Shown here piece by piece: positions 25,591 through 34,755 of a stretch of 64,000 nucleotides of DNA. Made by a program: the position numbers and the translations under genes. The notes under the pieces are model-generated. The model did not search any database, was not told the DNA's origin, and worked only from the letters and a program-made list of their open reading frames with translations. Position 1 is the stretch's first letter, and every line of letters starts with the position of its first letter. The stretch is from contig URUK01000008.1 of the NCBI GenBank assembly GCA_900551055.1, forward strand, positions 26,752 to 90,751. The letters run 5' to 3'. Source of the DNA: an uncultured Prevotella sp. (GTDB taxonomy: Bacteria; Bacteroidota; Bacteroidia; Bacteroidales; Bacteroidaceae).

Positions 25591-26316
25591 ATGGACAGTT
25601 TTAAGGTTATAATAGTAGAAGACGTGCCCTTGGAATTGAAAGGTACTGAAGGTATATTAAAGAACGACGTGCCAGAAGCTGAAGTAATAGGTACGGCAGG
25701 TAATGAGGCTGAATACTGGCGATTGATGAAACAGCAGCAGCCAGATTTGGTCTTGCTTGATTTGGGGCTTGGCGGTTCCACGACTGTCGGTGTGGAAATA
25801 TGCCGACATACCAAGGAGGCATATGGCAATGTAAAAGTCTTGATTTTTACTGGGGAGATACTTAACGAGAAGTTATGGGTGGATGCACTTGATGCTGGAT
25901 GTGACGGGATAATCCTGAAAAGTGGAGAACTGTTGACAAGAGGAGACATTGTGAGCGTTATGAGCGGAAAGAAGTTGGTTTTCAACCAGCCGATACTTGA
26001 GAAAATAGTAAAACGCTTCAAATATAGTGTGAACAGCCAGATTGCTCGTCAGGAGGCGTTGGTTAATTACGAGATAGACGAATACGACGAGCGTTTCCTG
26101 CGCCATCTTGCTTTAGGGTATACGAAAGAGCAGATAACAGGTTTGCGCGGAATGCCTTTCGGTGTGAAAAGTCTTGAGAAGCGACAGAATGAACTTGTTA
26201 GAAAGTTCTTTCCTGACGGGAATGGAGGTGTGGGTGTCAATGCCACGCGTCTTGTCACAAGAGCCATTGAACTGCATATCCTCGATGCCGACAACCTGTA
26301 TCCGGATGAAAGTTAA
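25591..26316 (+). CDS. Response regulator with C-terminal helix-turn-helix
   Basis: A 241-residue two-component regulator. The receiver domain (1-125) has the acidic pair E10/D11, phosphoacceptor D57 in LVLLDLGLGG, T87 in IFTGE and K110 in ILKSGE. The C-terminal region (about 165-230) contains ERFLRHLALGYTKEQITGL followed by a second basic helix, like a LuxR/NarL-type DNA-binding domain. It starts 33 bp after the sensor gene and is almost certainly its partner. Targets are unknown; the adjacent uronate genes are candidates by position only. Confidence 0.88.
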   Translation: MDSFKVIIVEDVPLELKGTEGILKNDVPEAEVIGTAGNEAEYWRLMKQQQPDLVLLDLGLGGSTTVGVEICRHTKEAYGNVKVLIFTGEILNEKLWVDALDAGCDGIILKSGELLTRGDIVSVMSGKKLVFNQPILEKIVKRFKYSVNSQIARQEALVNYEIDEYDERFLRHLALGYTKEQITGLRGMPFGVKSLEKRQNELVRKFFPDGNGGVGVNATRLVTRAIELHILDADNLYPDES

Positions 26317-26397
26317 TGGATGTATGGCTTGGAATAGATGCTATGGCAGTATCGGGCTCACTTTGGTAAAAGTGTTAAAAACTTATTTACAAAAAGT

Positions 26398-27009
26398 ATG
26401 AAGCAAAGAATATTTCCTTTATTGTCGGTAGTATTGGCTGCTGCAGAAGTTGTTTTAGTTCTGCTGTCATGGATAATTGCTACTGTACTGCCGTCATCCC
26501 ATTTTAGGTCGATGTTGGGAGGCGAGGGGATACGGTGGTTTTTGGGTACGTTCGTTGACAATGTTTCAGGAAATCTCATTGTCTGGATAATTCTTTGTTC
26601 GATGGCTTACGGCTCTTTTGCAGGGAGTGGATTTTGCAGGGCTATGGTACAATTGTTGTATGGCGGAAATATCACAGGACGTCAACGTCGCGCCATGTGT
26701 TCAGCTCTTGGCGTTCTTGTTGTTTTTGTTGTGGTTGTATTTCTTCTTGCTTTTGTTCCGCATGCAATTCTTCTTGGCTTGTCTGGCGACTTGTTTCCGA
26801 GTGCGTTCAGTGCGTCACTTGTTCCATTATTGGCTTTTGTTGTGACGGCTATGTCTTTTGTTTATGGTTTTGTCTGTGGAACGTTCACAGGTGTTCCCGA
26901 TGCATTTAAAAGCCTATGTGCTGGAATTGTAACGGCAGCTCCATTGTTCCCTGTTTACATATTGGCAGTCCAGTTATATTATACGGCGAGGTTCGTGTTT
27001 GTTGTTTAG
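26398..27009 (+). CDS. AbgT-like integral membrane protein (short form)
   Basis: A 203-residue protein with about six hydrophobic segments. The layout of a helix ending LLSWIIAT, a short loop with GGEGIRWFLGTFVDN and a following helix resembles the N-terminal half of AbgT-family p-aminobenzoyl-glutamate transporters, but the protein is less than half the usual length of about 500 residues. The ATG at 26398 is preferred because earlier codons add a non-hydrophobic leader. It lies 81 bp after the response regulator, and converges on hisB. Transport activity is unproven. Confidence 0.6.
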   Translation: MKQRIFPLLSVVLAAAEVVLVLLSWIIATVLPSSHFRSMLGGEGIRWFLGTFVDNVSGNLIVWIILCSMAYGSFAGSGFCRAMVQLLYGGNITGRQRRAMCSALGVLVVFVVVVFLLAFVPHAILLGLSGDLFPSAFSASLVPLLAFVVTAMSFVYGFVCGTFTGVPDAFKSLCAGIVTAAPLFPVYILAVQLYYTARFVFVV

Positions 27010-27029
27010 ATGCTTGTGTTATCCAGCCT

Positions 27030-28106
27030 TTATATAATTCCTTTTGTGGAAGGCAGCTCATAATGATATATATCACGCTTTACCGCCATGCGTAAAGCCC
27101 GTGCCAAAGCCTTGAAGATTCCTTCAATCTTGTGATGCTCGTTTTGTCCTTCTGCCTTGATGTTAAGGTTCATGCGTGCAGAATCACTTAGACTTTTGAA
27201 GAAATGTGGAAACATCTCGGTAGGCATTTCTCCGATTTTCTCTCTCTTGAAGTCTGCTTCCCATACGAGCCACGGCCGTCCCCCGAAGTCAAGGGCAACT
27301 TGGCACAGGCAGTCGTCCATCGGCAAGCAGTACCCGTAGCGTTCAATTCCGCGTTTGTCGCCGAGGGCTTTGCTTATACATTCGCCTAAAGCCAAAGCCG
27401 TATCTTCGATAGTATGATGTTCGTCTACGTGAAGGTCGCCTTCTGTGTGGATTGTCAAATCCATCATTCCGTGTCGTGCAATTTGTTCGAGCATGTGGTC
27501 GAAGAAACCGATTCCAGTCGAGATGTCACATTTACCGGTGCCGTCGATGTTCAGTTCCACCTTGATATCGGTCTCTTTAGTGGTTCTTTTCACCTTGGCC
27601 GTGCGTTCTCCGGCAAATAATATTTCTGCTATTTTCTCCCATGTCATACCGTCCTTACCGAGTATAAGGGCTTTGCATCCCAAATTTTCGGCAAGTTGCC
27701 GGTCTGTGTCACGGTCTCCGATGACGTAGCTCCCTTTTATGTCGTATTCAGGATTGCCGATATATTCGGTAAGCATGCCTGTACCCGGCTTGCGACATGG
27801 ATGGTTGTCGTTGGGAAAATGGTTGTCAATCAGGATGTCGTCAAACGTAATACCCTCACCTTCAAGAGTCTGCAATATGAAGTTGTGTACAGGCCAAAAC
27901 GTGTCTTCTGGAAAAGAGCTTGTGCCGAGGCCGTCTTGATTGCTTACCATTACGAAGCGGAAGTCAAGGTGTGAGCGTATGAAGCCCAAGTTTTTGAACA
28001 CCCCATTGGTGAACTTCAGTTTGTTGAACGAGTCCACCTGCTCGTCTTGCGGTTCTTCTACAAGTGTTCCGTCACGGTCTATGAACAAGATTCGTTTTGC
28101 TCCCAT
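27030..28106 (-). CDS. hisB: Bifunctional histidinol-phosphatase / imidazoleglycerol-phosphate dehydratase
   Basis: HisB catalyses steps 6 and 8 of histidine synthesis. The N-terminal domain (about 1-165) is a HAD phosphatase with FIDRDGTLVEEP (catalytic D9, D11). The C-terminal domain (about 170-358) is the dehydratase, with DHMLEQIARHG, VDEHHTIEDTALALGE and the C-terminal NEHHKIEGIFKALARAL metal-binding histidines. At 358 residues it is the enterobacterial-type fusion, also usual in Bacteroidales. No other his gene is adjacent. It follows a membrane-protein gene by 7 bp on the same strand. Confidence 0.96.
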   Translation of the reverse strand: MGAKRILFIDRDGTLVEEPQDEQVDSFNKLKFTNGVFKNLGFIRSHLDFRFVMVSNQDGLGTSSFPEDTFWPVHNFILQTLEGEGITFDDILIDNHFPNDNHPCRKPGTGMLTEYIGNPEYDIKGSYVIGDRDTDRQLAENLGCKALILGKDGMTWEKIAEILFAGERTAKVKRTTKETDIKVELNIDGTGKCDISTGIGFFDHMLEQIARHGMMDLTIHTEGDLHVDEHHTIEDTALALGECISKALGDKRGIERYGYCLPMDDCLCQVALDFGGRPWLVWEADFKREKIGEMPTEMFPHFFKSLSDSARMNLNIKAEGQNEHHKIEGIFKALARALRMAVKRDIYHYELPSTKGII

Positions 28107-28113
28107 GGCATTC

Positions 28114-29001
28114 TTATTTGTTTTTCAGTTCATTCAACATCTCGTTCTTTTCCTTTTCACGGGTTGTTATGCTGCCGTAAAGGAAATAGCATACAAAGAT
28201 TATAAACATGTTGATATATGCCCAGATGAAGAATGTCAGCGCATAGACCACAAATTGTATGACAGTGAAATAAGACGGCAGTCCCGTCGGGTCGCCGATG
28301 AAGTTCACTCCGTAAACGGATAGTGAGTTTGCCGCCAAAACAATGAACATAGGTGCGGATACGAGCACCGCACATATTATCGCACAAAGCGTGGCAAGGA
28401 ACAGCGCCGTGAAAATCAGCCCCCAATGGCGTAATCCAGTCTTGTACGACTTGAATATGATTTTTTCCAGCTTGCTGTCAGTCTCGACGAGATACTTCAT
28501 TCCTACGTATATGAACGGAAGAAGCAGGAGGTATATGACGACAGACACACCTCCGAGGATGTAGAACGTCGGCATCATGTCGTATAATGTTGTAGGCTGT
28601 TTAGCCATCGTCACCCCATAGAAAACGGATGCGTAAACAAAGGCCATGACAATGCAGAACGCAATATAACATGCCGTGAGGATTGTACATCTCTTGATGT
28701 TCCACTTCATTGGCTGCCCGTTGACTACGAACATGGCTCTTGCATAATAGGCTATTTCTGCACAAAGCGTTATAAGCGATACGGCGCATAGCGCCACCGT
28801 AAGCCACGTGCTGCTGCCATAAAGCATGGCGTGGATATACAGCGAGAGGTATGCTGCTGACACCAAGGCCAGCGCGAGGCAATAAATCCAGGTTCTGCTG
28901 AATATACTTCTGATATTGTCGAAAAGCATTCTGTGGGCTTCCGACAGGCAAGCCGTATAACTGCGGCTTTTGCTTATTGAAGCTTGTTTGAGGTTTCCCA
29001 T
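28114..29001 (-). CDS. Multi-pass membrane protein of unknown function
   Basis: A 295-residue protein with about six membrane segments (near 38-57, 62-84, 104-126, 143-167, 200-227 and 245-275), a basic cytoplasmic N-terminus and a charged tail TTREKEKNEMLNE. The pattern resembles uncharacterised Bacteroidetes integral membrane proteins; I do not recognise a named family. It is the first gene of a probable two-gene transcript with hisB (7-bp gap), but a link to histidine synthesis is not implied by the sequence. Confidence 0.78.
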   Translation of the reverse strand: MGNLKQASISKSRSYTACLSEAHRMLFDNIRSIFSRTWIYCLALALVSAAYLSLYIHAMLYGSSTWLTVALCAVSLITLCAEIAYYARAMFVVNGQPMKWNIKRCTILTACYIAFCIVMAFVYASVFYGVTMAKQPTTLYDMMPTFYILGGVSVVIYLLLLPFIYVGMKYLVETDSKLEKIIFKSYKTGLRHWGLIFTALFLATLCAIICAVLVSAPMFIVLAANSLSVYGVNFIGDPTGLPSYFTVIQFVVYALTFFIWAYINMFIIFVCYFLYGSITTREKEKNEMLNELKNK

Positions 29002-29093
29002 GTCTTATATCCCTGTTGATTTGGCGTTTGTTGCCGTAGCCGATATGTTTACTTTTTCATACAGGAAACACGCCTTGTTGTGGTTTATTTATG

Positions 29094-29101
29094 CAAAGGT
29101 A
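29094..29101 (-). promoter_or_regulatory. -7 box for the membrane protein-hisB transcript
   Basis: On the minus strand this reads TACCTTTG, matching TAnnTTTG, 93 bp upstream of the start at 29001. Confidence 0.5.
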
Positions 29102-29146
29102 GCAATATTCTTAATAATATGGGCTTAAGGTATGGATAAAAATTGC

Positions 29147-29154
29147 TAACTTTG
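29147..29154 (+). promoter_or_regulatory. -7 box for the Gfo/Idh oxidoreductase gene
   Basis: TAACTTTG matches TAnnTTTG, 95 bp before the chosen start at 29249. It faces away from the minus-strand promoter 45 bp to the left. Confidence 0.5.
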
Positions 29155-29248
29155 TATGCAAAACCGGCAAAGGGCGGCAATGTCTACCGTTGTCGTTGGT
29201 GGTTTGCCGATGCTTTTAGTGTTTTTATTCTGGTTAAAAGCGATTGAA

Positions 29249-30232
29249 ATGAAACTTTTAAGATGGGGGTTTATAGGCTGCGGAGAGGTCACAGAGAAAA
29301 AATCCGGTCCAGCATTTAACGAGGTCGCAGGTTCCGAGGTGGTGGCTGTAATGAGCCGCAACGCGATAAAGGCGCGTTCATATGCCGAACGGCACGGCGT
29401 GAGAAAATGGTATACTGATGCGCAGGAACTTATCGACGATCCGGATGTAAACGCCATATACATAGCCACTCCGCCGTCAAGCCATGCCACGTTTGCCATT
29501 CTGGCCATGCGTGCCGGCAAGCCTGTGTATGTAGAAAAACCCTTGGCTGCTAATTACGATGACTGTGCGAGGATTAACCGTGTAAGCGAACAGACGGGTG
29601 TGCCATGCTTTGTTGCATATTACAGGAGATACCTGCCTTATTTTAAAAAGGTGAAAGACCTGATAGACGACAAGGTGATAGGCGATATTATGAATGTGCA
29701 AATCAGGTTTTCGGGTCCTCCCCGTGATTTGGATTATTCTGCCGGAGCGTCACTGCCATGGCGGTTGCAGCCAGATATAGCCGGAGGAGGCTATTTTTAT
29801 GACCTTGCCCCACATCAGCTCGACTTACTGCAAGACTTGTTCGGGGTGATTGTCGAGGCCGAGGGTATATGCGCTAACCGTGCCGGCCTGTATGCCGCCG
29901 AGGATAATGTATGTGCATGCTTCCGTTTTGAGAGTGGCCTGTCGGGCAGTGGTTCTTGGTGCTTTGTAGGACATAAGTCGGCTAAGGAAGACTGTGTGGA
30001 GGTTATAGGCGACAAGGGTATGCTGTGTTTTTCCGTTTTCAACTATGATCCTATACGCTTGGTTACAAGTGAGGGTACTTCAAGTATTAATGTCCCCAAT
30101 CCGCCTTATGTGCAGTTGCCGATAATAAAGAATGTCATCGAAGACCTGCAAGGCATAGGCGTATGCTCGTGTACAAGCGTGTCTGCTACGCCGGTTAACT
30201 GGGTGATGGACAGGATTTTAGGGAAATTTTGA
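29249..30232 (+). CDS. Gfo/Idh/MocA family oxidoreductase
   Basis: A 327-residue NAD(P)-dependent dehydrogenase. The N-terminal Rossmann domain has GFIGCGEVTEKKSGPAF with the GxGxxx loop (about 8-13), and PVYVEKPLA (about 94-102) carries the conserved EKP motif. The C-terminal alpha/beta domain includes GGGYFYDLAPHQLDLL, with the active-site His/Asp pattern of the family. The start at 29249 places the Rossmann strand at the very N-terminus, as is normal. Substrate unknown, probably a sugar or cyclitol. It may be read from the 29147 promoter and ends 24 bp before a 22-nt array. Confidence 0.9.
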   Translation: MKLLRWGFIGCGEVTEKKSGPAFNEVAGSEVVAVMSRNAIKARSYAERHGVRKWYTDAQELIDDPDVNAIYIATPPSSHATFAILAMRAGKPVYVEKPLAANYDDCARINRVSEQTGVPCFVAYYRRYLPYFKKVKDLIDDKVIGDIMNVQIRFSGPPRDLDYSAGASLPWRLQPDIAGGGYFYDLAPHQLDLLQDLFGVIVEAEGICANRAGLYAAEDNVCACFRFESGLSGSGSWCFVGHKSAKEDCVEVIGDKGMLCFSVFNYDPIRLVTSEGTSSINVPNPPYVQLPIIKNVIEDLQGIGVCSCTSVSATPVNWVMDRILGKF

Positions 30233-30255
30233 TGCGGTAAGGAACGGTGTGCTTC

Positions 30256-30343
30256 CCAATATGTCGTCAATCGCATTGCAAAAGGCAATGTTTTAGCGTG
30301 CGTTTTACGGCCTTTTGCACGCCAATTTACGGCCTTTTGAAAA
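30256..30343 (+). repeat. 22-nt-period intergenic array 4
   Basis: Four exact 22-nt units start at 30256, 30278, 30300 and 30322 (88 nt in all). The first begins CCAATATG after GCTTC, and the last two share the variant ACGGCCTTTTG. The array ends 28 bp before the start of the DUF1460 gene, closer to a gene than any other array in the window. Confidence 0.75.
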
Positions 30344-30371
30344 ACCGTTATATACAAAATGTCATTTGGCT

Positions 30372-31304
30372 ATGAAGATATTATGCTGTAACTTGATACT
30401 TGCGGCTGTGTGCACGGCCGTCACTTGTGCGTCTGTCGGGCATGCTCCGGCAGCAGCCTCGCATGCTTTGCCGGTTGAAAACATGGGGAGCGGAACTGTG
30501 GCAAGCTATGTGCAATACACTAAAGCTGACAGCCTGAAAGTTGTGGGGCTGCTTGAAAGTGCGAGTGAGCTGTCAAGCCGGGCTAACGTGACTGTGTTTT
30601 TTGCGCGCAAACTGCTTGGACTGCCTTATGTGGCACATACCTTGGAGGTGAACAGGCGCGAGAGGCTTGTCGTAAACCTGCGGCAGCTTGACTGCACGAC
30701 ATACGTTGAGAATGTAGTGGCATTGACCATGTGCGCAAGGCAGAAGGCATATACATTCAATGCTTTTTGCGACAACCTTCGTACTATACGCTACCGCGGA
30801 GGTTCCGTTCCGCATTATGTCAAGCGGCTGCATTATTTTACCGATTGGATTGAGGACAACACGGCCAAAGGATTATGTCGTGAAGTGCAGGCTCCTGTGC
30901 CACCGTTTACAGCCGTGCAGGATGTGAATGTCTACTACATGTCAACTTACCCGGAGAAATATAAGATGCTGAAAGACAATCCGGAATATGTGCCGCAGAT
31001 TGCAGAAACGGAAAAAGCGTTGAACAAAAAGTCGTTCAGGTATGTTCCGAAGTCGGCGGTTAAAAACACCGCTCTGCTTCGGTCTACGATTAAAGATGGC
31101 GACATATTGGCCCTAACCACAACACTGAAAGGACTTGATATCCAGCACGTAGGCTTTGCCGTGTGGCATGATGACGGCCTGCACCTGCTCAATGCTTCAA
31201 GCTTGAGACGCAAGGTGGTGGAAGAACCTTTGACATTGTATTCTTATTTGCAAAGGCAACGTACCATGACGGGAGTCAGGGTGGTTAGGCTTTCTTGCCT
31301 GTGA
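30372..31304 (+). CDS. DUF1460 secreted amidase-like protein
   Basis: A 310-residue exported protein with a signal peptide (about 1-30, Ala-rich cleavage region). The DUF1460 family is a papain/NlpC-like group annotated as N-acetylmuramoyl-L-alanine amidase-like. Here FARKLLGLPYVAHTLE (about 77-92) and LDCTTYVENVVAL with putative nucleophile C108 are typical, and IQHVGFAVWHDDGLHLLNAS supplies the likely catalytic His. A role in peptidoglycan turnover or defence is plausible. The ATG at 30372 is preferred over an in-frame upstream ATG that lies within the repeat array. Confidence 0.88.
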   Translation: MKILCCNLILAAVCTAVTCASVGHAPAAASHALPVENMGSGTVASYVQYTKADSLKVVGLLESASELSSRANVTVFFARKLLGLPYVAHTLEVNRRERLVVNLRQLDCTTYVENVVALTMCARQKAYTFNAFCDNLRTIRYRGGSVPHYVKRLHYFTDWIEDNTAKGLCREVQAPVPPFTAVQDVNVYYMSTYPEKYKMLKDNPEYVPQIAETEKALNKKSFRYVPKSAVKNTALLRSTIKDGDILALTTTLKGLDIQHVGFAVWHDDGLHLLNASSLRRKVVEEPLTLYSYLQRQRTMTGVRVVRLSCL

Positions 31305-31363
31305 CATTTGCAATACGGTTTTCGGTTATGATTGTATCACAACCAATTGTTTTTACTGCAAAG

Positions 31364-31395
31364 TTTGTGTAAGTGACTAAAAATTACTACTTTTG
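31364..31395 (+). promoter_or_regulatory. Promoter of pheT
   Basis: TTTG (31364-31367), a 20-nt spacer and TACTTTTG (31388-31395) match the Bacteroidetes consensus. The start codon is 34 bp downstream. Confidence 0.72.
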
Positions 31396-31428
31396 CGGTC
31401 TGTAAAAAAGCATAAAAAATAATTCGCA

Positions 31429-33891
31429 ATGAACATATCTTATAAGTGGCTTAAAGAATATGTGGATTTCAACCTTACTCCACAGGAAGTCTGCGATGCG
31501 CTGACATCTACAGGACTGGAAGTGGACGCATTGGAGGAAGTTCAGAGTATCAAAGGCGGATTGAAGGGACTGTATGTGGGGCAGGTACTTACGTGCGAAC
31601 CGCATCCGAATTCAGACCATTTGCATATTACAACGGTAGACCTTGGCCGTGAAACTCCGTCGCAGATTGTGTGCGGCGCCCCGAACGTGGCGGCCGGGCA
31701 GAAAGTCGTCGTAGCCGACTTGGGTTGCGTGCTTTATGACGGCGACAAGGAGTTTGTCATAAAGAAGTCGAAATTGCGTGGTGTTGACAGCTTCGGCATG
31801 ATATGCGCCGAAGACGAAATAGGTGTCGGCACGAGCCATGATGGAATAATAGTGTTGCCGGAAGATGCCAAGGTAGGCCAGCCCGCGGCTGAATATTATA
31901 ATCTGGAAAGTGACTGGCTTATAGAAATAGACATAACAGCCAACAGGGCGGATGCCCTTTCGCATTGGGGCGTGGCGCGCGACCTTTATGCATGGCTTGT
32001 GCGCAATGGGTATGAGACATCACTTCACCGTCCAGGTTGTGAGGCTTTTGCCGTTGACAACAATGACTGTCCGATTGACGTGACAATAGAAAACAATGAC
32101 GCATGCAAACGGTATGCCTGCGTAAGTATAACCGGATGTGATGTCAAGGAAAGTCCCGCATGGCTTCAGGAAAGGTTGCGTGTTGTAGGCTTGCGCCCCA
32201 TCAACAACATCGTCGATATAACTAATTACATAATGATGGCTTATGGACAGCCGCTCCATTGCTTTGATGCCGACATGGTGACGGGACATCATATCGTGGT
32301 GAAGACGATGCCTGAGGGTACGCCGTTTGTCACACTTGACGGAGTGGAGCATAAGCTCGGGGCACACGACCTCGCGATATGCAACGTGGAGGACGCGATG
32401 TGCATAGCCGGAGTATTTGGCGGAAAGGGCAGCGGAACTTATGAAACGACCACGAATGTTGTGCTTGAGAGCGCGTATTTCCATCCTACATGGATAAGGA
32501 AAAGTGCTCGCCGGCATGGACTTAGCACTGATGCGTCGTTCCGTTTCGAGCGCGGCATCGACCCCAACGGCGTAATATATGCGCTTAAACAGGCGGCGAT
32601 AATGTGCAAGGAATTGGCCGGAGGCAAGGTGTCTATGGAGATAAAGGACGTTTATCCTGAACCGATAAATGACTTCAAGGTGTCGTTGAAGTACGGATAT
32701 GTGAACAGCCTGGTAGGTAAGGAACTTCAGCCGGATATGATAAAGTCAATTGTGACCAGCCTTGGCATGAGTATTGACTCGGAATGCAATGACGGTTTGG
32801 AGCTTAGCGTACCTCCTTTCCGTGTGGACGTACAGCGTCCTTGCGATGTAGTTGAAGACATTTTGCGCATATACGGATATAATAATGTGGAGATACCTAC
32901 ACAGTTGAAGAGTTCACTTGTGATAAAAGGAGCTGAGGATAACAAGCATAAGATTGAAAATATCGTAGGCGAACAACTTGTAGGTTGCGGCTTCAACGAA
33001 ATCATGAACAATTCTCTTACAAAGGGAGCGTACTACAACGGGCTGAACACTTATCATGCGGAGAACATTGTAAAGATATTTAATCCGCTAAGTTTAGACC
33101 TTAATGTAATGCGTGCCACATTGTTGTTTGGCGGACTTGAGAGCATCGCATACAATGCCAATAGGAAAAATCCTGACTTGCGCTTTTTTGAATTTGGCAA
33201 CGTGTACAGGTACAATCCAGACAAGAAGAATCCCGAAAATCCGATGCAGGCGTATAAGGAAAGAACGCATCTCGGTTTGTGGGTGACAGGCAAACGTGTG
33301 TCGGGCAGCTGGGCTCATCCTGACGAAGATGCGACATTCTATGAATTGAAGGCGTATGTAATGAATGTTTTGAGGCGCATAGGTGTACCTGCCGGGTCTG
33401 TATCTGTAAAGGAAAGCGGCAATGACATCTTTTCATGTGGCATGACATTGGAGACAAAGAATGGAAAAGTTTTGGTTGAGTTAGGAGTCGTAAGCAAGAA
33501 ACTTGCCAAGGCGTTCGGTATCGATAATGACGTATATTATGCCGATGTACATTGGGACGATGTAATAAAGGCTGTCAGCAAGAACACTGTAAGCTATCGT
33601 GAAATCAGCAAATATCCATCCGTAAGCCGTGATTTGGCGCTGTTGATAGACAAGAGCGTTAAGTTTGCAGACATAGAAAGAATAGCAAACCAGACAGAAC
33701 GCAAATTCTTGAAGAAGGTTGAATTGTTTGACGTGTATGAGGGGAAGAATCTGCCGGAGGGCAAAAAGAGTTATGCCGTGAACTTTATCCTTCAGGATGA
33801 AGAGAAGACATTGACGGACAAGCAGATTGATGCCATCATGAACAAACTCATAAACAACATCAAGAAAGAGCTGGACGCAGAACTGAGATGA
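31429..33891 (+). CDS. pheT: Phenylalanine-tRNA ligase beta subunit
   Basis: PheT forms the alpha2-beta2 PheRS with PheS and holds the editing site. All domains are visible in 820 residues: the tRNA-binding OB fold with GQVLTCEPHPNSDHLHI (about 46-62), the B3/B4 editing region with NNIVDITNYIMMAYGQPLHCFD, split as NNIVDITNYIM and YGQPLHCFD, the B5 domain, the catalytic-like B6-B7 part and a C-terminal anticodon-binding FDX domain starting YREISKYPSVSRDLAL. pheS is not adjacent. yebC follows after 33 bp. Confidence 0.97.
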   Translation: MNISYKWLKEYVDFNLTPQEVCDALTSTGLEVDALEEVQSIKGGLKGLYVGQVLTCEPHPNSDHLHITTVDLGRETPSQIVCGAPNVAAGQKVVVADLGCVLYDGDKEFVIKKSKLRGVDSFGMICAEDEIGVGTSHDGIIVLPEDAKVGQPAAEYYNLESDWLIEIDITANRADALSHWGVARDLYAWLVRNGYETSLHRPGCEAFAVDNNDCPIDVTIENNDACKRYACVSITGCDVKESPAWLQERLRVVGLRPINNIVDITNYIMMAYGQPLHCFDADMVTGHHIVVKTMPEGTPFVTLDGVEHKLGAHDLAICNVEDAMCIAGVFGGKGSGTYETTTNVVLESAYFHPTWIRKSARRHGLSTDASFRFERGIDPNGVIYALKQAAIMCKELAGGKVSMEIKDVYPEPINDFKVSLKYGYVNSLVGKELQPDMIKSIVTSLGMSIDSECNDGLELSVPPFRVDVQRPCDVVEDILRIYGYNNVEIPTQLKSSLVIKGAEDNKHKIENIVGEQLVGCGFNEIMNNSLTKGAYYNGLNTYHAENIVKIFNPLSLDLNVMRATLLFGGLESIAYNANRKNPDLRFFEFGNVYRYNPDKKNPENPMQAYKERTHLGLWVTGKRVSGSWAHPDEDATFYELKAYVMNVLRRIGVPAGSVSVKESGNDIFSCGMTLETKNGKVLVELGVVSKKLAKAFGIDNDVYYADVHWDDVIKAVSKNTVSYREISKYPSVSRDLALLIDKSVKFADIERIANQTERKFLKKVELFDVYEGKNLPEGKKSYAVNFILQDEEKTLTDKQIDAIMNKLINNIKKELDAELR

Positions 33892-33924
33892 TATTTCGTG
33901 GAAAAGTAAAAATAAAACAATAAT

Positions 33925-34653
33925 ATGGGAAGAGCATTTGAATACCGTAAAGCTACAAAGCTTAAAAGATGGGGCCATATGGCCAGGACTTTTACAAAGA
34001 TTGGAAAACAGATAGCTATAGCTGTAAAGGCCGGCGGCCCAGATCCTGACAACAATCCTCATTTGCGTTCAATCATACTTAATGCCAAGCGTGAGAACAT
34101 GCCGCTTGAAAATGTTAAGCGTGCCATAAAGAACGCTATGGGAAAAGACCAGAGCGACTATAAGGAGATGACGTATGAAGGGTATGGTCCTCATGGAATC
34201 GCCATATTTGTTGATGCGGCGACTGACAATACTACACGAACAGTGGGTAATGTGCGTGCAATATTCAACAAGTTCAATGGCAACCTTGGTACAATGGGCA
34301 GCCTGTCGTTCCTTTTCGACCATAAATGCGTGTTCTCGTTCAAGAAAAAAGACGGGCTTGATATGGACGAATTGATACTTGACCTTATAGATTACGGTGT
34401 TGATGACGATTATGACGTTGACGAGGAGAACGGCGAAATAACAATATACGGCGACCCGAAGAGCTTTGGTGAAATACAAAAGCACTTGGAGGAAAACGGT
34501 TTCGAGGTTACGGGAGCTGAATTTACGCGTATTCCGAACGACTTGAAGGACGTTTCGCCGGAAGAGCGTGCTACCATTGACAAAATGGTGGATTTGCTTG
34601 AAGACGATGAGGACGTACAGAATGTTTACACCAATATGCGGCCTGAAGAATAA
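33925..34653 (+). CDS. yebC: YebC/PmpR family protein
   Basis: A 242-residue member of the YebC/TACO1 family. It starts MGRAFEYRKATKLKRWGHMA and has FTKIGKQIAIAVKAGGPDPD, NMPLENVKRAIKNA and the EGYGPHGIAIFVDA signature. Family members bind DNA as regulators or act on translating ribosomes at proline-rich stalls, and their genes often lie by translation or recombination genes. Here pheT is upstream and lepA is 0.9 kb downstream. The acidic C-terminus ends in a strong bidirectional terminator. Confidence 0.95.
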   Translation: MGRAFEYRKATKLKRWGHMARTFTKIGKQIAIAVKAGGPDPDNNPHLRSIILNAKRENMPLENVKRAIKNAMGKDQSDYKEMTYEGYGPHGIAIFVDAATDNTTRTVGNVRAIFNKFNGNLGTMGSLSFLFDHKCVFSFKKKDGLDMDELILDLIDYGVDDDYDVDEENGEITIYGDPKSFGEIQKHLEENGFEVTGAEFTRIPNDLKDVSPEERATIDKMVDLLEDDEDVQNVYTNMRPEE

Positions 34654-34687
34654 TATGTTATGGCGAGTATAATGTAAATGAATCAAT

Positions 34688-34725
34688 AATAAAAGAGGGG
34701 TGTTCAACCCCTCTTTTATTGTTTT
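34688..34725. terminator. Bidirectional intrinsic terminator after yebC
   Basis: A perfect 14-bp stem (34688-34701 with 34707-34720) has a 5-nt loop, with A-rich left and T-rich right ends. It can serve yebC and the convergent lipoprotein gene on the minus strand. Confidence 0.85.
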
Positions 34726-34755
34726 ATGGAAACAAATCCTTTTGTATAGATGTGT

